In this document: piece by piece, positions 8,251 through 17,666 of the stretch | How the letters are laid out: each line of letters opens with the position of its first letter | How positions within the stretch are numbered: position 1 is the first letter of the stretch | Source of the DNA: Thiobaca trueperi | GTDB lineage: Bacteria > Pseudomonadota > Gammaproteobacteria > Chromatiales > Chromatiaceae | Reading direction: 5' to 3' | Length of the DNA: 64,000 nt | Assembly: GCF_004342175.1 (NCBI RefSeq) | Contig: NZ_SMAO01000010.1 | Span: 55,176 to 119,175, forward strand | The notes under the pieces: generated by a model | The model's input: only the letters and a program-made list of their open reading frames with translations | What the model was told of the DNA's origin: nothing | Databases searched by the model: none | Program-made: the position numbers and the translations under genes

Positions 8251-8842
8251 GCAGGCAAGTGTATCCCAGACCCCGATGGAAGGAGGAGAGCGCAAAGCGA
8301 TGGGACTCGATGCGCCAGTCGGTCGGGGTCGCGATCAGAACCAGACAGGACGGGCCACCGTGGGTGCGCGAGCGTCCGGCAGCGCCGGGATTGACGACCC
8401 AGGGAGGGGCGTCGAGATCCACGGTCAGCAGATGACTGTGACCATAAACGATGGTGCGGGCGCGCGGAAAACGTCGCCGCAGCAGACGATGACGATGACG
8501 TGCCGGGATCTGATGGCCGTGAATCACGACCAGGCTCCCGCCGGGCAGTGGCTGTTCCAGGCATTCGGGGAGATGAACGAGCAGCGCGCGATCCTCTGCC
8601 GGCCATTTGCGCGCCACATCGTTGTTGCCGAAGACAGCCAGCACCCGGCCGAGTCGCGGCTGGATCTGGGCGAGGATGGCGGCGTGACCGATGTCCCCGC
8701 CATGCACGGCCAGATCGCAGCTCTCGACGACTTCCCGGACGCGCGGATCGAGTGCACCGTGGGTGTCGGCCAGAATGGCGACACGCACCAGCGGCATGGC
8801 CGCAACAGTATCCAAAATGGGCGGGTGATGAGTCACTGACAT
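8219..8842 (-). CDS. YfcE/MJ0936-type metallophosphoesterase
   Basis: The 207-residue protein contains the ordered metal-binding motifs of calcineurin-like phosphoesterases: ILADTHG, HGGDIGH, VFGNNDV, VIHGHQ and VYGHSH. YfcE-type enzymes hydrolyse phosphodiesters with a dinuclear metal centre; the natural substrate cannot be read from sequence. ATG 8842 shares a base with the stop of the oxidoreductase gene (TGATG), suggesting coupling; an internal ATG at 8797 (MPLVRVAIL) is the other possible start. The gene end overlaps ttcA. Confidence 0.88.
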   Translation of the reverse strand: MSVTHHPPILDTVAAMPLVRVAILADTHGALDPRVREVVESCDLAVHGGDIGHAAILAQIQPRLGRVLAVFGNNDVARKWPAEDRALLVHLPECLEQPLPGGSLVVIHGHQIPARHRHRLLRRRFPRARTIVYGHSHLLTVDLDAPPWVVNPGAAGRSRTHGGPSCLVLIATPTDWRIESHRFALSSFHRGLGYTCLHECHQPAQTT

Positions 8843-9840
8843 CAGGTCATGGTCAGGGCCAGCTTGCCGGTCACATGTCCCTGCTCGATCAGTTTGTGGG
8901 CCTCCGGCGCCTGTTCGAGCGGAAAGGTTTGCGAGACATGGATGCGCAGTGCGCCATGATCGATCAGATCGCCGCAGCGACGCAGGATTTCGCCCTGATG
9001 GATGCGCGCGCGCGGCAGGTTGCGCAGCATCGGAGCCAGCATGAGCTCCAGACTGAGACGCAGATTGCGCACCCGCGCCTCTTTCAGATCCAGCTCCGGG
9101 CCGGGATCGAGAATGGTCACCAGATCGCCATAATGCGCCATCGCCGGGATCGTCTGGCGAAAGACCTCGGGGCCGACCGTTTCCAGTGCGATGTCCACGC
9201 CCTGTCCTTCACTCCAGTCCATGACCGACTCGACCAGATCCTCTTCGCGGTAATTGATGCAGTATTCGGCACCCAGCGCATGGGCAAACTCGGCCTTCTC
9301 CGGACTGCTGACCGTGGTGCAGACCCGCGCCCCGGCGGCTCGGGCAAGCTGGATGGCGACATGCCCGACCCCGCCTGCGCCGCCGTGGATCAGCACCCGC
9401 TGGCCTTCGGTCAGACGCGCCCGGTCATGGAGCGCCTCCCAGGCGGTGAGCAGCACCAGTGGCGCGGCGGCGGCCTCGATCATGGAGAGTGCGCGCGGCT
9501 TGGCCTGCGCCAGATGCTGGTCGATCACCCGGTATTCGGCATAGTTCCCCGCTGGTCCGCCGAGCCCGCCCCAGCAGAACCAGACCTCATCGCCCGGCTT
9601 GAAGCGGATGACCGACTCGCCGACGGCCTCCACCACGCCGGCCCCGTCGCAACCGAGGATCGCCGGCAGTCCATCCGGGATCAGCGGGCCATTTCTGCGG
9701 ATCTTGGTATCCACCGGATTGACCCCGGCGGCATGGAGCCTGACCAGGATGTCATCCGGCCCGCTGAGTTCCGGGCGTGGTCGCTCCACCCATTGCAGGA
9801 CCGCCGGTCCACCGGTCTCGCGCATCTCGATTGCTTTCAT
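8842..9840 (-). CDS. NADPH:quinone oxidoreductase (MDR family, zinc-free type)
   Basis: The 332-residue protein starts MKAIEMRETGGP at ATG 9840, preceded by GGAG at good spacing. It has the MDR N-terminal fold (AAGVNPVDTKIRRN), the LGCDGAGVVEAVGE segment in place of the zinc-site GHE motif, and the nucleotide-binding segment HGGAGGVGHVAIQLARAAG. This pattern fits quinone oxidoreductases that use NADPH without catalytic zinc. The substrate is unknown. It is the first gene of a tight minus-strand set with the phosphoesterase and ttcA. Confidence 0.87.
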   Translation of the reverse strand: MKAIEMRETGGPAVLQWVERPRPELSGPDDILVRLHAAGVNPVDTKIRRNGPLIPDGLPAILGCDGAGVVEAVGESVIRFKPGDEVWFCWGGLGGPAGNYAEYRVIDQHLAQAKPRALSMIEAAAAPLVLLTAWEALHDRARLTEGQRVLIHGGAGGVGHVAIQLARAAGARVCTTVSSPEKAEFAHALGAEYCINYREEDLVESVMDWSEGQGVDIALETVGPEVFRQTIPAMAHYGDLVTILDPGPELDLKEARVRNLRLSLELMLAPMLRNLPRARIHQGEILRRCGDLIDHGALRIHVSQTFPLEQAPEAHKLIEQGHVTGKLALTMT

Positions 9841-10255
9841 CGCTTGCTCCGTTGTTTGCATCTGTTTCGATTCTGTCTGGCTGCCGCTGATCGGCAATGC
9901 GCGCGGCGGATCCTGTCTGACAGGCGGTCAGCCGATGCGTCAGATGAGTCAGCAGCAATTATGTAAGGGCGGCAGCCCTTGCCCGACAAGCGGCGGGGAA
10001 GCTCAGGGCGTTTTGCGAACCTGTTCCCGACCAAACACCCGTTATGATTGATGGGCATTTCGACCGCAATCGATGCCACCTGTCATCCATGGTCGGCGTC
10101 AGACCATGGAAAGCGCGACCCAAACAAGTGTGACAGAACAACCGGCCTGGCAGTCGGGACGGGGCGCGTCACATGACGATCTGGTAGCATTGGTGACGTG
10201 CTGGCCGTTCAGCCGTTGCCATGCCTCTGACATCAACCTGTGAAAACAAGCCTTT
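9841..10255. promoter_or_regulatory. 415-bp divergent intergenic region without a gene
   Basis: No frame here looks coding. It must hold the promoters of the oxidoreductase (minus) and ftsY (plus). Two hairpins are visible: aagggc/gccctt at 9965-9980 and ccatggtc/gaccatgg (8-bp stem, 7-nt loop) at 10087-10109. Neither is followed by a T-run in the useful direction. No clear sigma-70 pair was found. Confidence 0.5.
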
Positions 10256-11506
10256 ATGTTTGGTTTCGGAAAAAAGCACAAGACGCCCGGTCAGACTGAG
10301 CCGGATCCACGCACTGAGTCAATCGAGCCGCTCATTGCCCTGGAGCCGCTGCCGGCTGAACCGATTCCTGAGGCGAAATCGGATCAATTGTCCGAGTCAC
10401 CCAAAAAACCCTGGTTCGGCAAGCTGTTCAGGTCCGGCAAGCCGTCTTCACCGAGCGCGGCACCGGTCGAGCCGTCTGCCGCCGAACCGGCACCGGTCCA
10501 GCCAGCTCCAGCGGTCATCGCACCCGCGCCACCGCGACCGGTTGCGCCACCTGCTGCGGCGCCGGAATGGGCACCGGATACCGAGTCGAAACGCGGCGTC
10601 TTCTCGCGTCTGCGCGAGCGTCTGTCGCGTACCCGCTCACAATTCGGCGACGGGTTGGGCAATCTCTTTCTCGGTCGCAAGCGCATCGACGACGACCTGA
10701 TGGAGGAACTGGAAACGCTCCTTATCATGGCCGATGTGGGCGTGGAAGCCACCGCGCGCATCATCGCGGATCTGACCGAGCGGGTGAAACGCAAAACGCT
10801 GGCCGATCCGCAGGCGCTGCTCCAGGCGCTGAAAAAAGATCTGCGCGCCATTCTACAGGCCGCTGACGGGCCGGTGCGCCAGCCCGCGCCGGGCAAGCCA
10901 CAGGTGATTCTGATGGTCGGCATCAATGGTGCGGGCAAAACCACGACCATCGGCAAGCTCGCCCGCCGACTCCAGGATGAAGGCAACAGCGTCATGCTGG
11001 CAGCTGGCGATACCTTTCGCGCCGCCGCCGTCGAGCAGTTGGAGACCTGGGGCGAGCGTAACCGGATTCCGGTCATCGCCCAGCATACTGGCGCGGACTC
11101 GGCCTCAGTCATTTTCGACGCGCTCCAGGCCGCAACCGCGCGCGGGGCCGATGTGCTGATCGCGGACACCGCCGGGCGTCTGCACACCAAGACCAACCTC
11201 ATGGACGAGCTGTCAAAGGTCGCGCGCGTCCTCAAAAAGATCGACCCCGAGGCGCCCCACGAGGTGATGCTGGTCGTGGATGCCACCACGGGCCAGAACG
11301 CGCTCAATCAGGCCGAGCATTTTCATCGCGCGGTGGGACTCACCGGCATCACGCTCACCAAGCTCGATGGTACGGCCAAAGGCGGCATTCTCTTTGCGCT
11401 TGCCGAGCAGATGAGGGTGCCGATCCGCTTCATTGGCGTCGGCGAGTCCATTGAGGATCTACGTCCCTTCGACGCGGATGAATTTCTCGATGCGCTGCTC
11501 GGCTAG
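10256..11506 (+). CDS. ftsY: Signal recognition particle receptor FtsY
   Basis: The 416-residue protein has a Pro/Ala-rich N-terminal region (about residues 1-115, the A domain that binds membrane), then the N domain and the SRP-type GTPase domain with GINGAGKTTTIGKLA, DTFRAAA, DTAGRLHTK and TKLDGTAKGG. FtsY docks ribosome-SRP complexes at the inner membrane for cotranslational insertion. It leads the classical ftsY-ftsE-ftsX cluster. Confidence 0.98.
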   Translation: MFGFGKKHKTPGQTEPDPRTESIEPLIALEPLPAEPIPEAKSDQLSESPKKPWFGKLFRSGKPSSPSAAPVEPSAAEPAPVQPAPAVIAPAPPRPVAPPAAAPEWAPDTESKRGVFSRLRERLSRTRSQFGDGLGNLFLGRKRIDDDLMEELETLLIMADVGVEATARIIADLTERVKRKTLADPQALLQALKKDLRAILQAADGPVRQPAPGKPQVILMVGINGAGKTTTIGKLARRLQDEGNSVMLAAGDTFRAAAVEQLETWGERNRIPVIAQHTGADSASVIFDALQAATARGADVLIADTAGRLHTKTNLMDELSKVARVLKKIDPEAPHEVMLVVDATTGQNALNQAEHFHRAVGLTGITLTKLDGTAKGGILFALAEQMRVPIRFIGVGESIEDLRPFDADEFLDALLG

Positions 11507-11626
11507 TGTGCAGCACCTTGGAAATCCCGAGGCCGTTCGTTGTCGTCAGCTTGCGAATCTTCGATTACGACAACGATCAGAGACGGTCTCAGAACATCTG
11601 CACTGCTGCAACAGGGAGCGCCGCGC

Positions 11627-12295
11627 TTGATCCGCTTCGAACATGTCTTCAAACGCTACCCGGAACGCGGCGAAGCCTTGAGCGATGTCAGTTTCGAGAT
11701 GAACGTCGGCGAGATGGCCTTTCTGACCGGCCACTCGGGCGCCGGCAAAAGCACCCTGCTGCGTCTGCTGGGGCTACTGGAACGCCCGACTCGCGGTCAG
11801 GTCGTGGTCCACGGACGCAATCTGGCCTCCCTGCCGCGCGGCCAGATCCCCTTCCACCGTCGTCAGGTCGGGATGATCTTTCAGGATTACCGGCTGCTGC
11901 CCGACCGCAGTGTCTTCGACAATGTCGCGCTGCCGCTGGTGGTCGCCGGGCTTCCGCACAAGGACATCGGGCGACGGGTACGCGCCGCGCTGGATCAGGT
12001 GGGCCTGCTCAAGCGCGAGCGTGCCACTCCGTCCGCGCTCTCGGGCGGCGAACAGCAGCGGGTCGGCATCGCCCGCGCCGTGGTTGCGCGTCCGCCGGTG
12101 CTGCTGGCCGATGAGCCGACCGGCAATCTGGATCCCGATCTCTCGCGTGAAATCTTCGAGCTGTTCGAGCGTTTCCATGCCGTTGGCGTGACCCTGCTGA
12201 TCGCGACCCACGACCTGAGCCTGGTCAGATCCATGTCACACCGCACCTTCACCCTGCACGACGGGCGGCTGGTGAAGGACTCGGGGGGGCACTGA
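11627..12295 (+). CDS. ftsE: Cell division ATP-binding protein FtsE
   Basis: The start is TTG at 11627 (LIRFEHVFKRYP), with GGGAG 8 bp upstream. It gives 222 residues, the usual FtsE length, whereas the upstream extension in the same frame looks non-coding. Motifs: Walker A GHSGAGKSTLLR, Q-loop MIFQDYRLL, signature LSGGEQQRVGIARA, Walker B VLLADEPTGNLD. FtsE with FtsX activates septal peptidoglycan hydrolysis through EnvC. The 120-bp gap after ftsY contains an 8-bp inverted repeat, gttgtcgt / acgacaac (11539-11574). FtsX follows 3 bp after the stop. Confidence 0.95.
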   Translation: MIRFEHVFKRYPERGEALSDVSFEMNVGEMAFLTGHSGAGKSTLLRLLGLLERPTRGQVVVHGRNLASLPRGQIPFHRRQVGMIFQDYRLLPDRSVFDNVALPLVVAGLPHKDIGRRVRAALDQVGLLKRERATPSALSGGEQQRVGIARAVVARPPVLLADEPTGNLDPDLSREIFELFERFHAVGVTLLIATHDLSLVRSMSHRTFTLHDGRLVKDSGGH

Positions 12296-12298
12296 CGC

Positions 12299-13264
12299 AT
12301 GGCCAAACGCCGCGCCCAGCGCAGCCGCGCACCCGGCCTGCTCGAACGTCCCGGAATCTGGTTCAACCAGCATCTGCAAAGCATCGTCGCCACCCTGGGT
12401 CGGCTGTTCGATACACCGCTGCCCACCGGGATGACGGTGGCGGTCATCGGCATCTCGCTTTCGCTGCCTGCCGCGCTCTATGTGCTGACCGACAATCTGC
12501 GCACCATGGCTGGCGGCTGGGACCAGACAGCGGCGGTCTCGCTCTTTCTGCAATACGAGACCAGCGATTCCGCCGCCGCTGTCGTCGCTGACAAGCTGCG
12601 CGGCTGGCCCGAGATCGCCCAGGTGCAACTGGTGACCCGCGAGCAGGCGCTGGCTGAGTTTCGCGCGCTCGGCGGCTTCGAAGCGGCGCTGGAGCAGATC
12701 AAGACCAACCCGCTGCCGGTGGTGCTCGCCATCTATCCGCGCACTGCCGACTCGACTCCCGCACGCATGGAAGCCCTGCAAACCAAGCTGCTGGCCTTGC
12801 CCGAGGCCGATTTTACGCGGATGGATACGCTCTGGTTACAGCGTTTTCAGGCGATTCTGGATCTGGTGCAGAGTGCGGCCCTGCTGCTCGGCGGGCTGCT
12901 GGGGATGGGGGTGCTGCTGATTGTCGGCAACACCATCCGGCTGGAGATCCTCAACCGGCGCAACGAGATCGAGATCATGGAGTTGGTGGGCGCCACAGCG
13001 GCCTTCATCCGCCGCCCCTTTCTCTATGCCGGGGTCTGGTATGGTCTGCTCGGCGGCCTGACCGCCTGGCTGCTGGTGAGTCTGGCCGTGCTGCTGCTGC
13101 AACACCCGGTCTCGCGTCTGGCCAGCCTCTATCGCAGTGAATTTCCCTTATCCGGACTAGGACTCGCGGCGACTGGCGTGATTCTGGCGTCGAGCATCCT
13201 GCTGGGTCTGATCGGAAGCTGGATTGCGGTCAACCGCCATCTGCGCGGGGCGGAGCCAGGATGA
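12299..13264 (+). CDS. ftsX: Cell division ABC-type permease subunit FtsX
   Basis: The 321-residue membrane protein has one N-terminal transmembrane helix (about GMTVAVIGISLSLPAALYVL), a periplasmic loop of about 120 residues, and three C-terminal helices including LLGGLLGMGVLLIVGNTI and the conserved LEILNRRNEIEIMELVGAT. It pairs with FtsE in the divisome. rpoH, which often follows ftsX in gammaproteobacteria, is absent; a putative outer-membrane protein gene follows instead. Confidence 0.96.
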   Translation: MAKRRAQRSRAPGLLERPGIWFNQHLQSIVATLGRLFDTPLPTGMTVAVIGISLSLPAALYVLTDNLRTMAGGWDQTAAVSLFLQYETSDSAAAVVADKLRGWPEIAQVQLVTREQALAEFRALGGFEAALEQIKTNPLPVVLAIYPRTADSTPARMEALQTKLLALPEADFTRMDTLWLQRFQAILDLVQSAALLLGGLLGMGVLLIVGNTIRLEILNRRNEIEIMELVGATAAFIRRPFLYAGVWYGLLGGLTAWLLVSLAVLLLQHPVSRLASLYRSEFPLSGLGLAATGVILASSILLGLIGSWIAVNRHLRGAEPG

Positions 13265-13398
13265 ATCGGGGCGGCCTCATTGATCCCTTTGCCGTGGGAA
13301 CCTGCGGCATGACCATCCAGGCGACCGTGCGCGGCATCTGTTGCCGCGCGCCTATCAACTCGATCACAGTCTTGCGACGATCAGGGCTCATGGTCAGC

Positions 13399-14601
13399 AT
13401 GAAAAGATCCAGCGCAATCATTCGATATGCGCTGACCTGCCTGTTTCTGGTGTTCCTGTGCCTGCGGACAGCCGTGACCCCGGCGGCGGCGCTGCCGACG
13501 GGCATCGATCTGTCGCTGAATGGCTTCGGCACCGTGGCGCTCGCTCGCTCCACGGACGACTCTGCGCAGTTCGTCCGTGATCTGTCGCAGCCGGACGGGC
13601 TGACCCGTGGGTGGCATTTTGAGAACGATTCGCTCCTGGGGGTCCAGGCCAACCTGAGTATGGGGCCGCAGTGGCAGGGCGTGCTCCAGGTGGTTTCCCG
13701 CTATCAGTACGACAGCACCTTTACCCCCGAGATCACCTGGGGCTTCCTGCGTTACGACCCCAATCCGGTCTGGAGCCTGCGTGCCGGGCGTCTTGGCACA
13801 GAGTTCTACATGCTGGCGGATTCGCGTCTGGTCGGTTATTCGTATGTCACCGTGCGCCCGCCGGTCGATTTTTATGGAACCTTCCCCTTCAATACGGTTG
13901 ATGGCCTGGACATCGCGGCGGCCACTCCAGTGGCTGGCGGACTGCTGCGCGGTAAACTCTACGCGGGAATCAACCAAGAGCTTTCTCCGCTCGGCAGAGA
14001 TCCCGATTTCGACATGAGCGGCTCGCTTCTTGAAGGCGGTTATCTGGATTTCTTCAAAGGTGCCTGGCAGATCCGTCTCGGGCATTCGCGGCTGCGCTTC
14101 GAACATGACCTGCCGGTCGAGAGCTTTTATGACCGCCTGCCAACGGCGACCGCCGACGAATTACGTGTCGCCGGCAAATGGAGCAGCTTCACCTCGTTCG
14201 GGTTGACCTATGACGGCGGACCCTTGCAGAGTCAGTTCATGCTGAGCAAGACCCATAATGACCACGGCACCTTCCAGGATACCTGGGCCGGCTATCTGAT
14301 CCTGAGCTATCGCCGTGGCGATCTGACCCCCTTCATCGGCTTATCGGCGGTCAAATCCGCCCCCAGGACGCTGGAGCAGCCTGTCTATCCCTACACCGAC
14401 CTCTATCAGGCCGATTTCCATAGCGACCAGCGCACGACCTTCTTTGGTGTCCGCTGGGATTTCATGGAAAAAATGTGCCTGAAAGCCCAGGTTGACATCG
14501 TGCGCGGCACAGCGGATTCGATTTTTCTCTATCGCTGGGAAACCCCGGATTGGGACGGTTCGATGACGGTGTTCAGCTTGGGCTGGGATTTCATCTTCTA
14601 G
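13399..14601 (+). CDS. Outer-membrane beta-barrel protein of a sensory module
   Basis: The start used, MKRSSAIIRYALTC at 13399, gives about 400 residues with a signal peptide (hydrophobic LTCLFLVFLCL, then TPAAALPTG); an ATG three codons earlier is also possible. The mature part is rich in alternating aromatic/polar strands and ends in SLGWDFIF with terminal Phe, the pattern recognised by the BAM complex. It lacks features of a known porin that I could name. It precedes a PstS-like protein by 9 bp and a CHASE8-containing EAL protein, which suggests a role in sensing or ligand entry. Confidence 0.78.
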   Translation: MKRSSAIIRYALTCLFLVFLCLRTAVTPAAALPTGIDLSLNGFGTVALARSTDDSAQFVRDLSQPDGLTRGWHFENDSLLGVQANLSMGPQWQGVLQVVSRYQYDSTFTPEITWGFLRYDPNPVWSLRAGRLGTEFYMLADSRLVGYSYVTVRPPVDFYGTFPFNTVDGLDIAAATPVAGGLLRGKLYAGINQELSPLGRDPDFDMSGSLLEGGYLDFFKGAWQIRLGHSRLRFEHDLPVESFYDRLPTATADELRVAGKWSSFTSFGLTYDGGPLQSQFMLSKTHNDHGTFQDTWAGYLILSYRRGDLTPFIGLSAVKSAPRTLEQPVYPYTDLYQADFHSDQRTTFFGVRWDFMEKMCLKAQVDIVRGTADSIFLYRWETPDWDGSMTVFSLGWDFIF

Positions 14602-14610
14602 GCCCAACTC

Positions 14611-15054
14611 ATGCCAACGCCCATCGTCCTGCTGACACGGTTGCTCCTGTTCTGGCTCCTGGGAACGACCGTGCTTTGGGCAGACCCCGGGGTACTGGTC
14701 GTGATGAACTCCGCCAGCGGCGTTGAGAGCCTCACCCGCGACCAGGTCGTCAATATCTTTCTCGGCCGCTTCCGTCAGTTGCCCAACGGCATGCCGGCTC
14801 TCCCCATTGATCAGCCAGCGGATCAGCCGCTCAAAGCGACCTTCTACCAGCGGCTGGTCAACAAACAACTGGCTGAAATCCGCGCGTATTGGGCCCGACT
14901 TGTGTTTTCGGGGAAAACCACGCCGCCGCGCCAGGCTGAAACCCCGGAGCAGGTGCTGCAATGGCTGGCGGAAAATCCCGGCGCAGTGGCCTATCTCGAC
15001 ACGGATCCGCCATCACAGGTCAGGATTGTTTTCGTACTGAGTGCCGCGCCGTGA
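14611..15054 (+). CDS. Small periplasmic PstS-like substrate-binding protein
   Basis: The 147-residue protein has a signal peptide (LLTRLLLFWLLGTTVLWA, cut before DPGV) and one compact domain resembling part of PstS-type phosphate-binding proteins: LTRDQVVNIFLGRFRQLPNG, then FYQRLVNK, YWARLVFSGK, and a terminal NPGAVAYLDTD. It is about half the size of a transport PstS, with no ABC transporter genes nearby, so a sensory role is more likely. Its stop overlaps the GTG start of the downstream signalling gene (GTGA), so the two are translationally coupled. Confidence 0.82.
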   Translation: MPTPIVLLTRLLLFWLLGTTVLWADPGVLVVMNSASGVESLTRDQVVNIFLGRFRQLPNGMPALPIDQPADQPLKATFYQRLVNKQLAEIRAYWARLVFSGKTTPPRQAETPEQVLQWLAENPGAVAYLDTDPPSQVRIVFVLSAAP

Positions 15055-17477
15055 AGCCGTTGAGGTCACGCTGGCATGGCAGTCTCCTGGTCCGCACCGG
15101 AGCGGTCCTGGTCGGCGTCTTTCTGGTTCTGGGCGCCGTCACCGTCACGGCGGGCCTGCACGCGACCAAATTGCGACTCCAGGAGTCTTCCCGCCAGCGT
15201 CTCCAGCAGCTCTTGGATACGGTCGAGAGTACGGCCAGCGTGGCCTGTTTCGCCAACGACGAGGTGCTGGCGGGAGAACTGGCATCCGGTCTGCTGAAGA
15301 ATTCAGAGGTTCTGTCCGTCACGATTCTTGCGGGGGATGCGGAGCTGGTCAGCCACCAGCGCCATGTGTCGGCACAGACGGATCCGGACGAAGCGCCCGC
15401 CGCACCGCTGGTGCGTGACATCCATTCGCCCTTCGACCCAGGCCAGCGGGTCGGTCAGCTCCGGTTGGTCCCCAATCACGCGCTCATCCGTCAGACGATG
15501 CGCCATGAATTGATCGCCGCGCTGTTGCAGATGGCCTTGCAGTTGACCGTGGCGGCGCTGGCGGTGATGGCCGCCATGCTGATGTGGATCATTCGTCCCA
15601 TCGCCTCCATCTCCAGCACCTTGCATGCCATGGATGCGACGCGCGGTGAGCGGCTGTCGGTGCCGCTGCATCACAGCCGGTCGGAAATCGGCCAACTGGT
15701 GACCGACGTGAACCATCTGGCGGACCGTCTGGTCCAGACGCTTGAGGAAGAACGTGCGCTGCGTCTTCAGCGTGAATTCGAGGAACGTCGTTATCACGCG
15801 ATTTTCGATAACGCCCAGACCGGTCTCTTTCTCCTCAATACCGCTGGCGCGCTCAATTCCTGGAACCCGAGTTTCGCCCGATTACTGCATTTGCCGCCCG
15901 CCGCATCGCCGGCCGGTCTGTCGCTCCAGGCTCTGGGCTGGAAAACACCTGAGCGCGTGAGATCGCTCCTGCGTAACTGTCTGAATCGCCCCTCCAGCAC
16001 CTCTGCGGATCTGGATTACTGTGCACCCGACGGGGCGAACCTGTGGCTGCATCTCGTTCTGACACCCATCGACACCGATGCCCTGCAGGGCGTCCTGCAT
16101 GATGTGACCGCGCTCAAGGAAGCGGAGGCATCAGCCAGGCGGCAGGCCGTGACCGATCCGCTGACCGGGATCGCCAACCGACGCGGACTGGAGCAGCGTT
16201 TGGGTGATCTGGCGCAGGCCTGCGCCCACGGCCAGATCAGCGGTTTTGCGCTGATGCTGGTGGATTTCGATAACTTCAAACGCATCAACGATGGCTTCGG
16301 GCTACCGGCAGGGGATGAGATCCTGAAAGAGGCGACTCAGCGTTTATGCGCCTGTGTGAAGAGTACGGATGTCGTGGCCCGGCTTGGTGCGGATCAGTTC
16401 GCACTGCTGCTGTCGAATCTATACCAGGGCGAAGACGCCGAAGGTGTTGCGTTGCGGGTATTGCATTCGCTGCAACAGCATTATTTCATCGCCGGTTCTC
16501 CGCTGAAACTCCATGTCAGTATCGGCATCGCCTTCTATCCGCGTGACGCGACTGGCGATCTGCCGCGTCTTTTGCTCAATGCCGAATTCGCGCTGGATCA
16601 TGCCAAGGCCGAGGGCGGGAATGGCATGCATTTTTTCAACCCCGAGCTGGCTGCGGCGGCCGAGCGTCGGCGTCAATTGGAAAACGACCTGCGCATGGCC
16701 ATTCGGGAAGAGCAGTTCGTGCTCTTTTTTCAGCCTATCGTGGACCTGCTTGAAAGTCGGATCTCAGGCGCCGAGGTGCTGATCCGCTGGAACCATCCGC
16801 AGCGCGGCCTGGTGTCCCCGAATGAATTCATCCCGCTGGCGGAAGACACGGGGCTCATCATCGATATCGGCTTGTGGGCGCTTGAGGCATCCGGTCGCCA
16901 ACTCGCCAGGTGGCGTACCGAAGGACGTGAACTCTCTCTCTCGCTCAATGTTTCCGGTCGGCAGATCCCTGCCGGGCTTCCGGTTGAGGTACTGCGGGAT
17001 GCCTTGTACCGCCTGGGTTTTAGGTCAGAGTTCCTGGCGCTGGAGATCACTGAAGGCGTGCTGCTGGATGATGTGGAAGGGGCGCTGAACTGGCTGACCG
17101 CCGTCCGCAGTCAGGGTTTTTCGATCTATCTGGACGATTTTGGGACGGGTTATTCGTCGCTGTCGTATTTAAAACGCTTTCCGGTTGATCGCCTGAAGGT
17201 GGATCGCAGCTTTGTGCGCGATATCGACAAGGATCCCAGTGATCGCGCCCTGGTCGAGGCCATCGTCGCCATGGCGCGCAGTCTCTCGCTGGAAGTGGTT
17301 GCTGAAGGTGTCGAGGAGGCCGAGCATGTGCGGCTCCTGCATGCCATGGGCTGCCGCTATCTTCAGGGCTTTTATTTCTCGCCGCCGGTACCGCTCGAAA
17401 CCTTCGACGACATCCATGATCAGCTGCCGGACATGCTGGGCAACGCATTGCAGGGTTTCTTGCGCGATACATCCTGA
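15051..17477 (+). CDS. CHASE8-HAMP-PAS-GGDEF(degenerate)-EAL membrane signalling protein
   Basis: GTG at 15051 overlaps the stop of the PstS-like gene; this gives 808 residues. Order: transmembrane helix ~13-33, periplasmic CHASE8-like domain ~35-155 (STASVACFANDEVLAGELAS), second helix ~160-180, HAMP, PAS ~245-355, GGDEF domain ~365-530, EAL ~550-795. The GGDEF motif reads GADQF (446-450), so cyclase activity is doubtful. The EAL domain keeps catalytic residues: E575 (EVLIRW), NVSGRQ, EITEG, DDFGTGYSS, LKVDR, EGVE and LQGF. A c-di-GMP phosphodiesterase controlled from the periplasm is the best reading. Confidence 0.9.
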   Translation: MKPLRSRWHGSLLVRTGAVLVGVFLVLGAVTVTAGLHATKLRLQESSRQRLQQLLDTVESTASVACFANDEVLAGELASGLLKNSEVLSVTILAGDAELVSHQRHVSAQTDPDEAPAAPLVRDIHSPFDPGQRVGQLRLVPNHALIRQTMRHELIAALLQMALQLTVAALAVMAAMLMWIIRPIASISSTLHAMDATRGERLSVPLHHSRSEIGQLVTDVNHLADRLVQTLEEERALRLQREFEERRYHAIFDNAQTGLFLLNTAGALNSWNPSFARLLHLPPAASPAGLSLQALGWKTPERVRSLLRNCLNRPSSTSADLDYCAPDGANLWLHLVLTPIDTDALQGVLHDVTALKEAEASARRQAVTDPLTGIANRRGLEQRLGDLAQACAHGQISGFALMLVDFDNFKRINDGFGLPAGDEILKEATQRLCACVKSTDVVARLGADQFALLLSNLYQGEDAEGVALRVLHSLQQHYFIAGSPLKLHVSIGIAFYPRDATGDLPRLLLNAEFALDHAKAEGGNGMHFFNPELAAAAERRRQLENDLRMAIREEQFVLFFQPIVDLLESRISGAEVLIRWNHPQRGLVSPNEFIPLAEDTGLIIDIGLWALEASGRQLARWRTEGRELSLSLNVSGRQIPAGLPVEVLRDALYRLGFRSEFLALEITEGVLLDDVEGALNWLTAVRSQGFSIYLDDFGTGYSSLSYLKRFPVDRLKVDRSFVRDIDKDPSDRALVEAIVAMARSLSLEVVAEGVEEAEHVRLLHAMGCRYLQGFYFSPPVPLETFDDIHDQLPDMLGNALQGFLRDTS

Positions 17478-17557
17478 TGAGCCGATCTTGGCAGTTGGCG
17501 GTGCCTCCATTTCACCCTACCAAGCTCAATCTGGTGCGCCGCCGAAAAACAGTCTTT

Positions 17558-17623
17558 TTGACAGGATTAACAGGATTTTTAAACCATTGTTTTGAATCCT
17601 GTTAACCCTGTCTGAAAACTTTC
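17558..17623. repeat. gacaggatt-family element, copy 2 (core only)
   Basis: An inverted pair gacaggattaacaggatt / aatcctgttaaccctgtc flanks a short loop, followed by gaaaactttc, which resembles the inner part of the terminal repeat. It lies between the convergent EAL protein and endonuclease-family genes and may act as a shared terminator hairpin. The rest of 17478-17666 shows nothing else. Confidence 0.75.
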
Positions 17624-17666
17624 TATTCGACGAGTCAGGGCACTAACCTGATTTGACGACTGCCCC

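Noticed and set aside
15051..17477. Active diguanylate cyclase
   Set aside because: The GGDEF motif is GADQF, so only the EAL phosphodiesterase activity is supported.
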